Positions 1 through 8,339 of a stretch of DNA of 27,820 bases are shown here, piece after piece. Below the pieces are notes generated by a model, which ran no database searches, was not told where the DNA came from, and saw only the letters and a program-made list of their open reading frames with translations. Location: NCBI GenBank assembly GCA_023433505.1, contig JAEZCO010000040.1:1-27820 (forward strand), in the 5' to 3' direction. The position numbers were made by a program, and so were the translations under genes. Origin of the DNA: Bacillota bacterium. GTDB taxonomy: Bacteria; Bacillota; Clostridia; Acetivibrionales; DTU013. The first letter of the stretch is position 1; the number at the start of each line of letters is the position of its first letter.

Positions 1-156
1 TTATATACATATTTGGTAAGTTGTTCAAGCTTTTTGTAACAAAACATACAGCACTTCATGTTTTTATAGCATATCCATACTATCAACTATTGCATCAATT
101 GCTTCGTTTCATTATCAGGTACAATCATATCATCCAAGCACATTGGGAGCATACAT

Positions 157-738
157 TTATAAAACCCCTTCTACAAGGAGCATAAAAAAACCTATTGTGA
201 ATCCTATGATAGCTCCCGCGCATACTTCCTTGATTGTATGTCTTTTCAATTCCACTCTTGACCAACCTATTAGTCCAGAAAATAACAAAATGATTATTCC
301 AAAAATAAAATTCAATGGAATAATTAGAAAAGAGAGGTAAATTGTCAATGATACATGTCCGGAACACTTTATGTAAAAATTGACTATAAATGAAATCAAT
401 AAAAGTAAAAATCCAAACAAAACCCCAAAACATAAGTTCCTTGATTGTCCTGTATAGAACAAAACAATAGTTATCATTAACATAAGTGGCATAGCAAATA
501 AATACATTGAATGTCTTTGAGTTCTTATGGATACATCAAAATTTGTATATTCTCCTTTTTTTGTTTTAATATAATTTCTTATAGTAATTGGAATTATTAT
601 ACACCCTACTATTAAAAAAGTAATTAGCAAAGCTTTATAAAATTCTTCAAAAGTGAACATAACTATAATAACAAAAGCTGAAATAGTGGCTAACGGATGT
701 CCTGCAATCGAAATATATTTTGCCAATTTTTGTTTCAC
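157..738 (-). CDS. PAP2-like integral membrane protein
   Basis: A 193-residue, very hydrophobic protein with about five to six membrane spans. Two signatures of the type 2 phosphatidic acid phosphatase superfamily are visible: KCSGHVS (residues 124-130) for the SGH motif and SRVELKRHTIKEV (160-172) for the SR...H...D-type motif. An IRTQRH stretch (71-76) may stand for the first, K/R-rich motif. Members dephosphorylate lipid phosphates at the membrane, but the closing acidic residue is Glu rather than Asp and motif 1 is weak, so activity is uncertain. The start is GTG at 738, preceded by an AAGGTG ribosome-binding site. It lies in AT-rich DNA unlike the rest of the window, has no operon partner, and may have been acquired separately. 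The family call is fairly good; the substrate is unknown. Confidence 0.6.
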   Translation of the reverse strand: MKQKLAKYISIAGHPLATISAFVIIVMFTFEEFYKALLITFLIVGCIIIPITIRNYIKTKKGEYTNFDVSIRTQRHSMYLFAMPLMLMITIVLFYTGQSRNLCFGVLFGFLLLLISFIVNFYIKCSGHVSLTIYLSFLIIPLNFIFGIIILLFSGLIGWSRVELKRHTIKEVCAGAIIGFTIGFFMLLVEGVL

Positions 739-1100
739 TTAGGAACTCACCTTCAAATCATATAGAAAAATTTTGATTCACCTAAATTACTTCATGAACA
801 ATATGAACCGAAAATGCATTTCTGGTATTAATGATCTCCTCTTTATCTTCACACGTTTTCAAACAGCCTCAGACATAACGCCTTCTTAATGAACTTTTAT
901 CTTTACGAACCATCTTTGATAGGTTTTATCCATTAGCTGCCGCATAATACCTATTGAAACAATTCGATATATTCTATAAAATTCCTGCAAAGTATAACAA
1001 AATATTTTAACAAGCGCCTGGATTAAGCAAGTTAACATAAAGTGAATAATTTTCTTTTTGCCGTTTTTATCTCATATCTTAGACGCCTTGATATCACTAC
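739..1100. other. AT-rich interval with no convincing gene
   Basis: About 360 bases between the PAP2-like gene and the cotJC remnant. I see no open frame with a start and ribosome-binding site, no RNA gene and no strong hairpin. A short open stretch on the minus strand (about 782-856) has no start codon. The interval ends where cotJC homology begins abruptly, so it probably contains a recombination or deletion junction. Confidence 0.5.
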
Positions 1101-1121
1101 ATTTCACCCTGCTGTAAAAAC

Positions 1122-1655
1122 GTGAAATCCGGTGGGCCGGATGGTGAACTGGCAGCTTCTATCCGATATCTTAGCCAGCGTTTCAGCATGCCGAATGAAA
1201 TGGCAAAGGCAACTCTTAACGACATAGGTACGGAAGAATTGGCGCACCTGGAAATGGTTGGTTCCATGGTACACCAATTGACCAAAGGCGTACCTGCAAG
1301 TGAGTTGGAGGCAGCAGGCCTGGGAGCATATTATACAGACCATGACCATGCAGTATATCCCGCCAGTGCCGCAGGCAATCCTTTTACAGCAGCTTATATC
1401 CAGTCCAAGGGTGACCCTATAGCAGATCTTACCGAGGACCTGGCTGCAGAGCAAAAGGCACGTGCAACTTACGAAAATCTGATAAACCTGGCTGACGACC
1501 CCGATGTACTCGAGCCGCTAAGATTCCTGCGCGAACGCGAAATCGTCCACTTCCAGAGGTTTGGAGAAACATTGAGAGTTGTTCAGGATACAATGGCCGA
1601 GAAGAAGTATTATTTCCAGAAGCCTATTTCTGAAAACAATAAAGCCTATTATTAA
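1122..1655 (+). pseudogene. cotJC: 5'-truncated spore-coat manganese catalase (CotJC)
   Basis: The reading frame matches CotJC/manganese catalase from the GGPDGELAAS segment to the C-terminus, including GTEELAHLE, the GNPFTAAYIQSKGDPIADL block and REREIVHF. CotJC is normally about 189 residues, with about 30 residues before GGPDGEL; here only three precede it. Upstream in frame there is a stop at 1089-1091, and the other two frames between 1080 and 1121 do not resemble the missing N-terminus. The GTG at 1122 has no Shine-Dalgarno sequence. The di-manganese ligand regions are intact (Glu9, Glu38/Glu39, His42, the Glu in DLAAEQKA, His143 by this numbering), so the loss looks recent. It is the only protein gene on the plus strand. 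cotJA and cotJB, the usual partners, are absent. Most likely a broken gene; a short expressed product cannot be ruled out. Confidence 0.7.
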
Positions 1656-1671
1656 AATAATACCTATCCGC

Positions 1672-1702
1672 ACGGCTGGCAGGTTACCAGCCGTTCTCAT
1701 TT
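1672..1702 (+). terminator. Hairpin after cotJC
   Basis: An 8-bp perfect stem (ACGGCTGG at 1672-1679 with CCAGCCGT at 1687-1694, 7-base loop) follows the cotJC stop by 17 bases. The following TCTCATTT is only a weak U-tract, so this is a likely but imperfect intrinsic terminator. It could also act for the convergent methionine aminopeptidase gene. Confidence 0.4.
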
Positions 1703-1770
1703 AAATTGGGATTCAAATATTCCCCTTCCATTCCGTTAATGTATCGCCGATTATTCTCCGGCAGCCAGTT

Positions 1771-2646
1771 CTAATACGCCAATACCTCATACCCGTCACC
1801 CGTTACCAGCACCATTACTTCCCATTGGGCAGAGGGCTTACCGTCTGAAGTATAAACGGTCCATCCGTTATTTTTGTCTATAAAAATCCTGTCTGTTCCC
1901 TGGTTTAACATAGGTTCAATGGTGAATACCATGCCGGGAACCAATAGCATACCGGTCCCTTTTTTAGTGGTAAAGCCAACCCACGGATCTTCATGAAATT
2001 CAAGGCCAATACCGTGCCCGCCAATTTCTCTTACAACGGTATATCCGTTTTTCAGTGCATGTTTATGTACCGCTTCACCCACATCCCCCAGGAATCCCCA
2101 GGGTTTAACCTGTTCCAGCCCTAATGCGACACACTCTTTCGTCGTCTCAACCAGCTTTTTATTTTCACTGCTTACATCGCCAATGCAAAACATTCTTGAA
2201 GAATCAGAAAAATAACCGTCAAATTGGGTAGAAACATCCACATTCACAATGTCCCCATCTTTCAAAATATCCTTGTCGGACGGTATGCCGTGGCAAACCT
2301 GATCATTAACGGAAGTGCATACGCTCTTGGAAAAACCATTATAGCCCAAGGGTGCGCTAATTCCTCCCAACGCAGTCGTCTTTTCATAAACGAGCCGGTT
2401 TATCTCTTCTGTGGACATACCTGCTCCAATATGCTCTGCAACGTAGTCCAATACAGCTATATTGATCTTTGCACTTCTTCGGATACCGTCGAGTTGCTCA
2501 GAAGTTTTCAATATTTTTTTTGAAGGTACAATATGTCTCTTGCTTTTGTATAAGGCAATCTGATCATCGATAAAAGCATGGCAATCCTTATATTCCTTAT
2601 TGCTTCCGCACCAACACAAGTCGTTTCCGCCGTTTTCACCCATCAT
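1771..2646 (-). CDS. map: Methionine aminopeptidase with N-terminal SEC-C zinc motif
   Basis: A type I methionine aminopeptidase that removes the initiator Met from nascent proteins in the cytoplasm. Residues 11-23 form a SEC-C-like zinc site (CWCGSNKEYKDCH), a known N-terminal extension thought to aid ribosome association. The pita-bread fold follows, with the five metal ligands visible as Asp137, Asp148, His211, Glu244 and Glu276, plus His119 and His218. I place the start at 2646, not at the in-frame ATG 13 codons upstream, because AAGGAG lies nine bases before it; this gives 291 residues. A second ATG follows immediately. It lies about 135 bases downstream of the LuxR-type regulator on the same strand. 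As a stand-alone copy it may be secondary to a housekeeping map in the ribosomal protein cluster, which is not in this window. Confidence 0.93.
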   Translation of the reverse strand: MMGENGGNDLCWCGSNKEYKDCHAFIDDQIALYKSKRHIVPSKKILKTSEQLDGIRRSAKINIAVLDYVAEHIGAGMSTEEINRLVYEKTTALGGISAPLGYNGFSKSVCTSVNDQVCHGIPSDKDILKDGDIVNVDVSTQFDGYFSDSSRMFCIGDVSSENKKLVETTKECVALGLEQVKPWGFLGDVGEAVHKHALKNGYTVVREIGGHGIGLEFHEDPWVGFTTKKGTGMLLVPGMVFTIEPMLNQGTDRIFIDKNNGWTVYTSDGKPSAQWEVMVLVTGDGYEVLAY

Positions 2647-2780
2647 GATAATATTCTCCTTTATGCCTCGGAACCGGATATTCATTCCAATTCCATTTCC
2701 CTTACTATTGTATTCAATTCATCCAACCATCATTTCTACTGTTTTTGATACATATTTCACCGTTTCTTTTGAACATCCCA

Positions 2781-5360
2781 TTACCGCAGTGCAATCAACT
2801 TCAATTTTCTGGCTTGTTCCACCGCTTCAACCCTGCCGCCTACCTGCAGCTTTGAATAGATATTGATAATATGCGTTTTTACAGTTGAGACAGAGATGCA
2901 CAAGCGCTGACCGATTTCTTTATTGGAGGCTCCTGTTGCCAGCTGGCATAAAACCTCGATTTCGCGTTCGCTAAGCAGCTCGCTCTTCGTATTTTTGTTA
3001 AAGCGGTTTAAAACAACCGCCAAAAAATCCTTTTCTTTAAGGCTCAAGCTGTTCCATATTTCTTCCTGAACGGCTGCAAGCGTTTTTACCGTTTGTTCTC
3101 CCGCAAGCATATAAGGAGACAATATCTTATCCGCATGGCTGTAGTAGATGGCTTCCCTCCATAAATTGCAGATTTCTCTTCTGTGAAGGTCAAAAGCATC
3201 ACCAAGCATCCTGATTTTCAAAAGAATAGCTTCAACCAGCTTGTACTTTGTTTTCGTCTTCCGGGTGGTCTGAAGGACTTCGTCCATGCGCTCCAAAGCT
3301 TCCTTCTTCTGTCCCCGCAAATCTAATGTCCATGCATACATCAGCCTGTCGTCAAACCGGGTATACCTGTTATCTGTGCTTTCGTAGGAGCTGACGAGTT
3401 CATCCAGCAGCTGCCGGTCCAAATGTCCAAGATACATCATATATTTTATCATCCCGGAGGCATAAACCAGTTTGTAGCCGGCAAAGGTATCCATAATTTT
3501 TTTTATTATACCCAGAGCTTCTTCCTTTTCACCTTTCAGTACCTTAAGCTCCATCATATTATAAAGGTATGCGATGTCCGTATTCAGTATGCTCTTACCT
3601 GTGTGTTCCGCCGCCTCTTGCAAAGACTTCTCCGCTTTATCCAGTTCCATTCTTTTCAGATAGATGCCTGTTATCCCGATACAGTAGTTCTCCGCCAATG
3701 GCGACAGAAATGCATATTTATCGATGAGCGCCAGGGTCTCCCGGTACAATGCTTCACACTCAAGCAGGTCACCCAGGTCCTCCTTCACCTGGCTTCTCAT
3801 GCTTGCGATGAAGTATTGGATATAAGGATTATTGAGTTTATTTTCAAGAACCGCCGCTTTATCTATAAAATTTAAGGCTTCCCTGTTCCTGTCCTGGATA
3901 TGCAGAAGAGTAGCCGTTTTAATGTAGATAATGGCCTTGGTCGTATCGCTGAACTGCATGGTTTCAATTTCATCCATGGACAGGACATCTATCTCAAGAT
4001 CCACATCATAGATAAATGCTTTTGCAAATTTAAGCGCCTTCCATGAAATATCCCGCTCAATTTTATCCTTCGCAGCCTCCAGCAGATTTTTGCACTGATC
4101 CCATTCCATGTTGCAGTAATGATAGAAAAACCTTTGATAGGCAAGATCCCTGTCTTCCTTGATATATTCCATCGGAATACAGCTTAAAAGCGCCCATCCC
4201 ACCGGTCCCTGCTCCATTTTGGAAATAGCTATCATTGCTTCTTTATATCGCCCGATTTGAAATAAATGGCGTATGCTCTCTTCAAGGTCCCCCACAGCTT
4301 CAAATACTTCCGATGCCTTTCTATGGAGGTTTACCTTCTCTTCCTGCTCCAGGACGGAAAACTGATGCCTCAAAAACTCACTGAAGATTGCATGATATCG
4401 ATAGATGCCTTGCTCCTCGTCCACCTGAATAATGAAAAGATTCTTATTCATCAGACCGGCTATGAGCTTCCCGCAGTTGGCGGTCCCCAGAAAGCGGCTG
4501 CATATCTCTTCACTGAAATAGTTTAAAACAGACGTCTTTATCAGAAATTCCCTTTCATCCTTCTCCAGGGAATCGAGAATTTCCCTGGACAGATAATCAA
4601 CCATTGGCTTACTCAATACCTTGATATCCCGGATTAACTGATTCTTGCCTGCAGACGCCAGTGCGACCAGTTGTATTCCTCCCATCCAGCCTTCCGCCAT
4701 AAGACAGATTCTGCGCAAAACAGCATCGTCAAGCTCAACCTGGAGTGTTTTCTTCAGGAAATTCATTGCCTCTGCTTCAGACAGCTTCAAGTCATCTTCA
4801 TCAATTTGCTGCAGCTTGCCCGACATGGCAAGATCTCCTGTATACAGCGCCGTTTCCTCTCTTGTGAGAAGGACCAGATGAAGATTGTCGGAAGCGTATT
4901 TTATAAAGAATTCAATGGTTTGTATCAGCGAAGCGTCCCGGATTTTTTGAAAATCATCCAGTATGACGACGATCTCCTCCTGTATATCCAGCTGATTGAC
5001 AAGCAACGTAAGGAGCGGGTCCATATCGGCTCTATGGAACGCAGCCTTGAAGGAAGAAAGAATATCATCCCGGGATTCTCCCAGAAAGCCTTTTACAGCC
5101 TCCAGGAAATAATGCCAGAAGGAAAAGAGATTGTTATTATCCTCATCCAGTGTAATCCACTTGAAGGAAGTCAATCCCTTTTCCCTTATATATGAAGTCA
5201 GCAGCGTTGTCTTTCCGCTGCCTGCAGCCCCCTTGACCATTGTCACCTTATATTGCAGGATTTCCTCCAGTTTTTTATGGAGCAGCGGCCGGACAATATA
5301 ATTTCTTCTTGGCGCCGGCATTTTAAGTTTTGTAGTAATAAAACCGAATTCTTCCTTCAC
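2781..5360 (-). CDS. MalT/LAL-type LuxR-family transcriptional activator
   Basis: An 859-residue regulator with MalT-like (STAND NTPase) architecture. The N-terminal ATPase carries a Walker A GAAGSGKTT (44-52) and a Walker B VVILDDF near residue 130. A long helical, TPR-like middle follows, and the C-terminus (about 795-855) is a LuxR helix-turn-helix with LSEREIEVLCQLATG, NKEIGQRL and STVKTHIINIYSKL. Such proteins switch on target promoters when an inducer and ATP drive oligomerisation. The start is a GTG with GGGTGG just upstream, and the leader is very short if the extended -10 at 5379-5387 is used. It is transcribed in the same direction as the ABC-2 exporter upstream and may sense a compound the exporter handles; that link is from position only. 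The inducer is not predictable. Confidence 0.9.
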   Translation of the reverse strand: MKEEFGFITTKLKMPAPRRNYIVRPLLHKKLEEILQYKVTMVKGAAGSGKTTLLTSYIREKGLTSFKWITLDEDNNNLFSFWHYFLEAVKGFLGESRDDILSSFKAAFHRADMDPLLTLLVNQLDIQEEIVVILDDFQKIRDASLIQTIEFFIKYASDNLHLVLLTREETALYTGDLAMSGKLQQIDEDDLKLSEAEAMNFLKKTLQVELDDAVLRRICLMAEGWMGGIQLVALASAGKNQLIRDIKVLSKPMVDYLSREILDSLEKDEREFLIKTSVLNYFSEEICSRFLGTANCGKLIAGLMNKNLFIIQVDEEQGIYRYHAIFSEFLRHQFSVLEQEEKVNLHRKASEVFEAVGDLEESIRHLFQIGRYKEAMIAISKMEQGPVGWALLSCIPMEYIKEDRDLAYQRFFYHYCNMEWDQCKNLLEAAKDKIERDISWKALKFAKAFIYDVDLEIDVLSMDEIETMQFSDTTKAIIYIKTATLLHIQDRNREALNFIDKAAVLENKLNNPYIQYFIASMRSQVKEDLGDLLECEALYRETLALIDKYAFLSPLAENYCIGITGIYLKRMELDKAEKSLQEAAEHTGKSILNTDIAYLYNMMELKVLKGEKEEALGIIKKIMDTFAGYKLVYASGMIKYMMYLGHLDRQLLDELVSSYESTDNRYTRFDDRLMYAWTLDLRGQKKEALERMDEVLQTTRKTKTKYKLVEAILLKIRMLGDAFDLHRREICNLWREAIYYSHADKILSPYMLAGEQTVKTLAAVQEEIWNSLSLKEKDFLAVVLNRFNKNTKSELLSEREIEVLCQLATGASNKEIGQRLCISVSTVKTHIINIYSKLQVGGRVEAVEQARKLKLIALR

Positions 5361-5378
5361 TCAACCACCCTGAGAATC

Positions 5379-5387
5379 ATTATAGCA
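5379..5387 (-). promoter_or_regulatory. Extended -10 promoter of the LuxR-type gene
   Basis: The minus strand reads TGCTATAAT, a perfect TG-n-TATAAT extended -10. No good -35 lies 17 bases upstream. Initiation here would leave a leader of about 12 bases before the GTG at 5360. It lies between the ABC permease stop and the regulator, suggesting separate transcription. Confidence 0.5.
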
Positions 5388-5425
5388 CAATTCCCGTCAA
5401 AAAGGGATATTGCTCTTTTCTTACC

Positions 5426-6412
5426 TTAATACCTGCCTTCATTATACCTTTTTCTGCATATCACAGCTCCGGCTGCAGCCATCGCCAGTGACAATAAAAT
5501 TATATAGCCGGCTTGCAGCAGATACCCGGTAAAGGACTTACCATTCTCCAATCCGTATACCATGCTGAGATAGGCTTTTTGAGGAAGAAGGCTGATCAAA
5601 CCGTTTATAGCGCTGCTGCCCGTATTGATTGCGCTGAAGCTTCCTGAAAGAATGGAGGTGAGGACAACGATTGTTGCAGCGCCGGTCATCACATTATCCT
5701 GTTTTTCAATGGTTGCAGTCATAAACAGGGCAAAAGCTGTAGAAAACAGTGCGATCATAGCCAGAAGGTATAAATATTGCAGATAAGAAAAGCCGATATT
5801 TACTTTTAGAACTTCCTTACTGACTACCAGCACCGCCATTGTAGGCACATAAAGCATAGAAAAATTGAAAATACCGATCCCCGCGAGGTAGCTGCCGATA
5901 GAGGCAGGGGATGTCGCAATCCGTTTAAGATTTTTCCGTTCCTTGTCCTCGGTGAAAAAGGTCATGAAAAACAATCCCTGCAGCATCAGAAACATAATCA
6001 TGTATCCCAGTATTCCTGTGCCGGCTTTGCTGCTTTGATCGCCTTCAACCTCCAAAATCCCGGGATTTTGAAAGATTTTTAGAATGCTCTCTTCAAATTT
6101 CTTGTTCTTAATGGTATCTACCTCATACTCCCCATTCCCCTTGTCAATCACAACTGCGTCGTATTTGTTCATCACAAGCTGTGATCTTGGAGGAACAGCT
6201 TCCAGCAGATGAATATTCAGGCCGCTGGATTGCATGACAGGAGTCTTTTCTTTCGATATCAGCGCGATATTCCCTTTGAATTCGAATCTGGAAGTAAAAT
6301 AAACAGCCAGCAGGATGGTTGCAAACGTAATGCCAAGGGATAGTAAGATATAGGTCCGGCGGCTTGCGGCCCTGCGGAAGTTGTGTTTAATAATAGTATA
6401 TACGTTCATCAT
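5426..6412 (-). CDS. ABC-2 type permease (second subunit)
   Basis: A 328-residue membrane subunit with the ABC-2 export layout: one N-terminal span (about residues 20-45), a soluble extracytoplasmic segment of roughly 90 residues, then five or so spans at the C-terminal half. It starts with ATGATG at 6412, overlapping the stop of the neighbouring permease by four bases (ATGA), with GGAGG seven bases upstream, so the two are translationally coupled. With 6409-7155 it should form the heterodimeric channel energised by the ATPase at 7169-8107. Related systems export drugs, peptides, lipids or sodium; the substrate cannot be told from sequence. Confidence 0.85.
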   Translation of the reverse strand: MMNVYTIIKHNFRRAASRRTYILLSLGITFATILLAVYFTSRFEFKGNIALISKEKTPVMQSSGLNIHLLEAVPPRSQLVMNKYDAVVIDKGNGEYEVDTIKNKKFEESILKIFQNPGILEVEGDQSSKAGTGILGYMIMFLMLQGLFFMTFFTEDKERKNLKRIATSPASIGSYLAGIGIFNFSMLYVPTMAVLVVSKEVLKVNIGFSYLQYLYLLAMIALFSTAFALFMTATIEKQDNVMTGAATIVVLTSILSGSFSAINTGSSAINGLISLLPQKAYLSMVYGLENGKSFTGYLLQAGYIILLSLAMAAAGAVICRKRYNEGRY

Positions 6413-7155
6413 ACATAATCCTCCGTTTTAAAGGTTAGCTTGCAAGCGAAGGTGAAAATAACGGTTAAAGCTGCAAGAACCGATATTAGCGGTAAAAACC
6501 AGCTTTTGTCGCTGTCATAGATGATCCGGAATATTCCTTCGCTGACCCACCTGGCCGGGGATGTATACGTAATGATCCTGATGGTGTTTCCCAATCCGTC
6601 AAGCTGGAAAAACAGGCCTCCGAATAAGGCAAACAAGGTATTGACAAGGCTCAGGATTTTATTGGTCAGCTCTTCGCTTTTAAAAATACAGCAAAAAAAC
6701 ACGCCCAGGGCAGATGAAAAAAGGTTAAAGACCAGCACCAGGCAAAGGACATACCCCGGATATTTACCTCCATAGTCCACGCCCAGCGTAATAGCCGCAA
6801 AGAACATCAACAATATGAAACAAACCGATGTAAAGAGAAAGGTTGCCGTTATTTTGGAAAGATATATGCCGGAGAGCCTCACCGGCGAAAATATAACCCT
6901 CAGGTTTGTGGTTTTCAGGGATCTTTCCATAAAACTGTTTGCAGCCGTCGTCGACACATTCAGGACGATATAGATCAGAATCGTGACTCCATAATAGTCG
7001 TAGGAGTTGATTCCCGTATTGCCGTAATTTCCCCGGTTTAAAAAACCCAGTACAAACATCAGGAGCAAGGGAAAAGCCGTATTGTAAAACAGCAGCATTG
7101 GATTGATGATAATGTTGATGATATCTCTTTTCAATAATACAAGAAATTTATACAT
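6409..7155 (-). CDS. ABC-2 type permease (first subunit)
   Basis: A protein of 248 residues with six predicted membrane spans and the ABC-2 membrane fold, beginning MYKFLVLLKRDIINIIINP. The start is placed at ATG 7155 because GGAGG sits eight bases before it; the GTG three codons upstream lies inside that Shine-Dalgarno sequence. The ribosome-binding site directly follows the TAG stop of the ATPase gene, and the 3' end overlaps the next permease by four bases. The three genes therefore form one exporter operon. Confidence 0.85.
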   Translation of the reverse strand: MYKFLVLLKRDIINIIINPMLLFYNTAFPLLLMFVLGFLNRGNYGNTGINSYDYYGVTILIYIVLNVSTTAANSFMERSLKTTNLRVIFSPVRLSGIYLSKITATFLFTSVCFILLMFFAAITLGVDYGGKYPGYVLCLVLVFNLFSSALGVFFCCIFKSEELTNKILSLVNTLFALFGGLFFQLDGLGNTIRIITYTSPARWVSEGIFRIIYDSDKSWFLPLISVLAALTVIFTFACKLTFKTEDYV

Positions 7156-7168
7156 GCTTTTCACCTCC

Positions 7169-8107
7169 CTAATCCCTCAGATTCCTTCCCGTTAAGCTTA
7201 AAAATACAGTCTCCAGGCTGGCTTCCATGCTATTGAGATTGCTGATCTTCAGTCCTTTGTTCACCACTAGTGCAATGAGCCTGTCCAGATTCTCCACGCC
7301 TTTTAACACAGCGATTTTTAGCTTGTTCTCCTCAATTTCCACACTTTTTACCCCTTCAATCCGGTAAAGCTCATCCGCTTTCAGGTTCTTCATTTCCTGC
7401 AGCTCTATAAAGTACAGCTTTTCATTATCAATGCTTTCCTTTAGCTGCTCCTTTGTTCCTTCTGCAATAATTGAACCGTGGTCTATGATGATAATGCGGG
7501 TGGAAATCTCCTCAACCTCTTCCATATAGTGCGTCGTGTATAGAATCGTAGCCCCGTTATTTCTTAATTCCCTGATGGAGGCAAGGATGTGGTTTCTTGA
7601 CTGCGGATCGATCCCCACCGTAGGTTCATCCATTATGATTACCTTTGGTTTGTGTGCAATTGCACAGGCGATATTCAGACGTCTTTTCATCCCGCCGGAA
7701 AAGGTTTTGACCTTATCTTTCCTCTTATCCAGCAAGCCGACAAACTCCAGTGCATCTTCCACCTTCCGGTAGAGTTCTTTTCCCCTCAAGCCGTATAATG
7801 AAGCAAAGAAATTGACGTTGGCTTCCGCCGACAGCTCTTCGTATACGGCAATATCCTGCGGTACAATTCCCATGTTTTCCTTTATGAGCCTGTCATTTTT
7901 ACGGATTCTTTGCCCGTTGAAGAAAATATCCCCCTTGTCATGGCCCAGTGCAGTTGAAAGAATATTAATCGCCGTGCTCTTGCCGGCGCCATTCGGTCCG
8001 AGGAGGCACAATATCTCGCCCTCCCGGACATCAAAGGATATTCCCTTCAGCGCTTTTTTGTCTTTATAACTTTTTTCCAGATTTTCAACCTTTATGATCG
8101 AGTTCAT
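7169..8107 (-). CDS. ABC exporter ATP-binding protein (CcmA/DrrA/NatA type)
   Basis: A 312-residue nucleotide-binding subunit. It shows Walker A GPNGAGKST, Q-loop IVPQDIAVYEEL, signature FSGGMKRRLNIA, Walker B VIIMDEPTVGID and the H-loop in LYTTHYMEE. A C-terminal extension of about 80 residues follows, typical of exporter ATPases such as DrrA. The frame stays open for 53 codons upstream, but the true start is ATG 8107: AAGGAG lies nine bases before it and the upstream residues are unlike the family. It powers the two ABC-2 permeases downstream. A palindrome at 8155-8176 in the leader is a candidate regulator site or terminator. Confidence 0.92.
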   Translation of the reverse strand: MNSIIKVENLEKSYKDKKALKGISFDVREGEILCLLGPNGAGKSTAINILSTALGHDKGDIFFNGQRIRKNDRLIKENMGIVPQDIAVYEELSAEANVNFFASLYGLRGKELYRKVEDALEFVGLLDKRKDKVKTFSGGMKRRLNIACAIAHKPKVIIMDEPTVGIDPQSRNHILASIRELRNNGATILYTTHYMEEVEEISTRIIIIDHGSIIAEGTKEQLKESIDNEKLYFIELQEMKNLKADELYRIEGVKSVEIEENKLKIAVLKGVENLDRLIALVVNKGLKISNLNSMEASLETVFLSLTGRNLRD

Positions 8108-8154
8108 TAAAATCATCTCCTTGTAGAACATTTTAACGGATCGACCCATAAAAA

Positions 8155-8176
8155 AAATCAACCGTTCGGTTGATTT
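8155..8176. promoter_or_regulatory. Perfect 10-2-10 palindrome upstream of the ABC exporter
   Basis: The arms AAATCAACCG and CGGTTGATTT are separated by TT, with an extra half-site GGTTGATTT at 8181-8189. The ACCG...CGGT core resembles TetR-family operators, which often control such exporters. On the minus strand, however, the hairpin is followed by a run of about eight T, so it could instead be an intrinsic terminator for spoIIP or an attenuator. No TetR gene is in the window. Confidence 0.5.
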
Positions 8177-8295
8177 GAGAGGTTGATTTTTAGATAACCC
8201 CGTTGTGCAAGTTAAGATAGACTGACATTCGAACCATTTCTCATAATCTAGTGCAGGGGCAATCACTGGCCGCCCATCCTGGAAGGACTTTGGAT

Positions 8296-8312
8296 GGCGA
8301 TCAATGATCGCC
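8296..8312. repeat. Inverted repeat downstream of spoIIP
   Basis: GGCGATCA and TGATCGCC flank a single A, about 30 bases past the spoIIP stop. No T-run follows on the minus strand, so it is not a clear terminator. The rest of 8177-8339 shows only a weak flanking CATCC/GGATG pairing and no gene. Confidence 0.35.
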
Positions 8313-8339
8313 GCTACATTTTTATAAAGACATTTTATC

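Noticed and set aside
1..59. A minus-strand frame starting near 59 and running off the left edge, with a Cys-x3-Cys-like opening (MKCCMFCYKK).
   Set aside because: Only about 19 codons are visible, no ribosome-binding site is present, and nothing supports a gene.
8296..8312. Inverted repeat considered as the spoIIP terminator.
   Set aside because: No T-run follows on the minus strand; the stem alone is not enough to call it.
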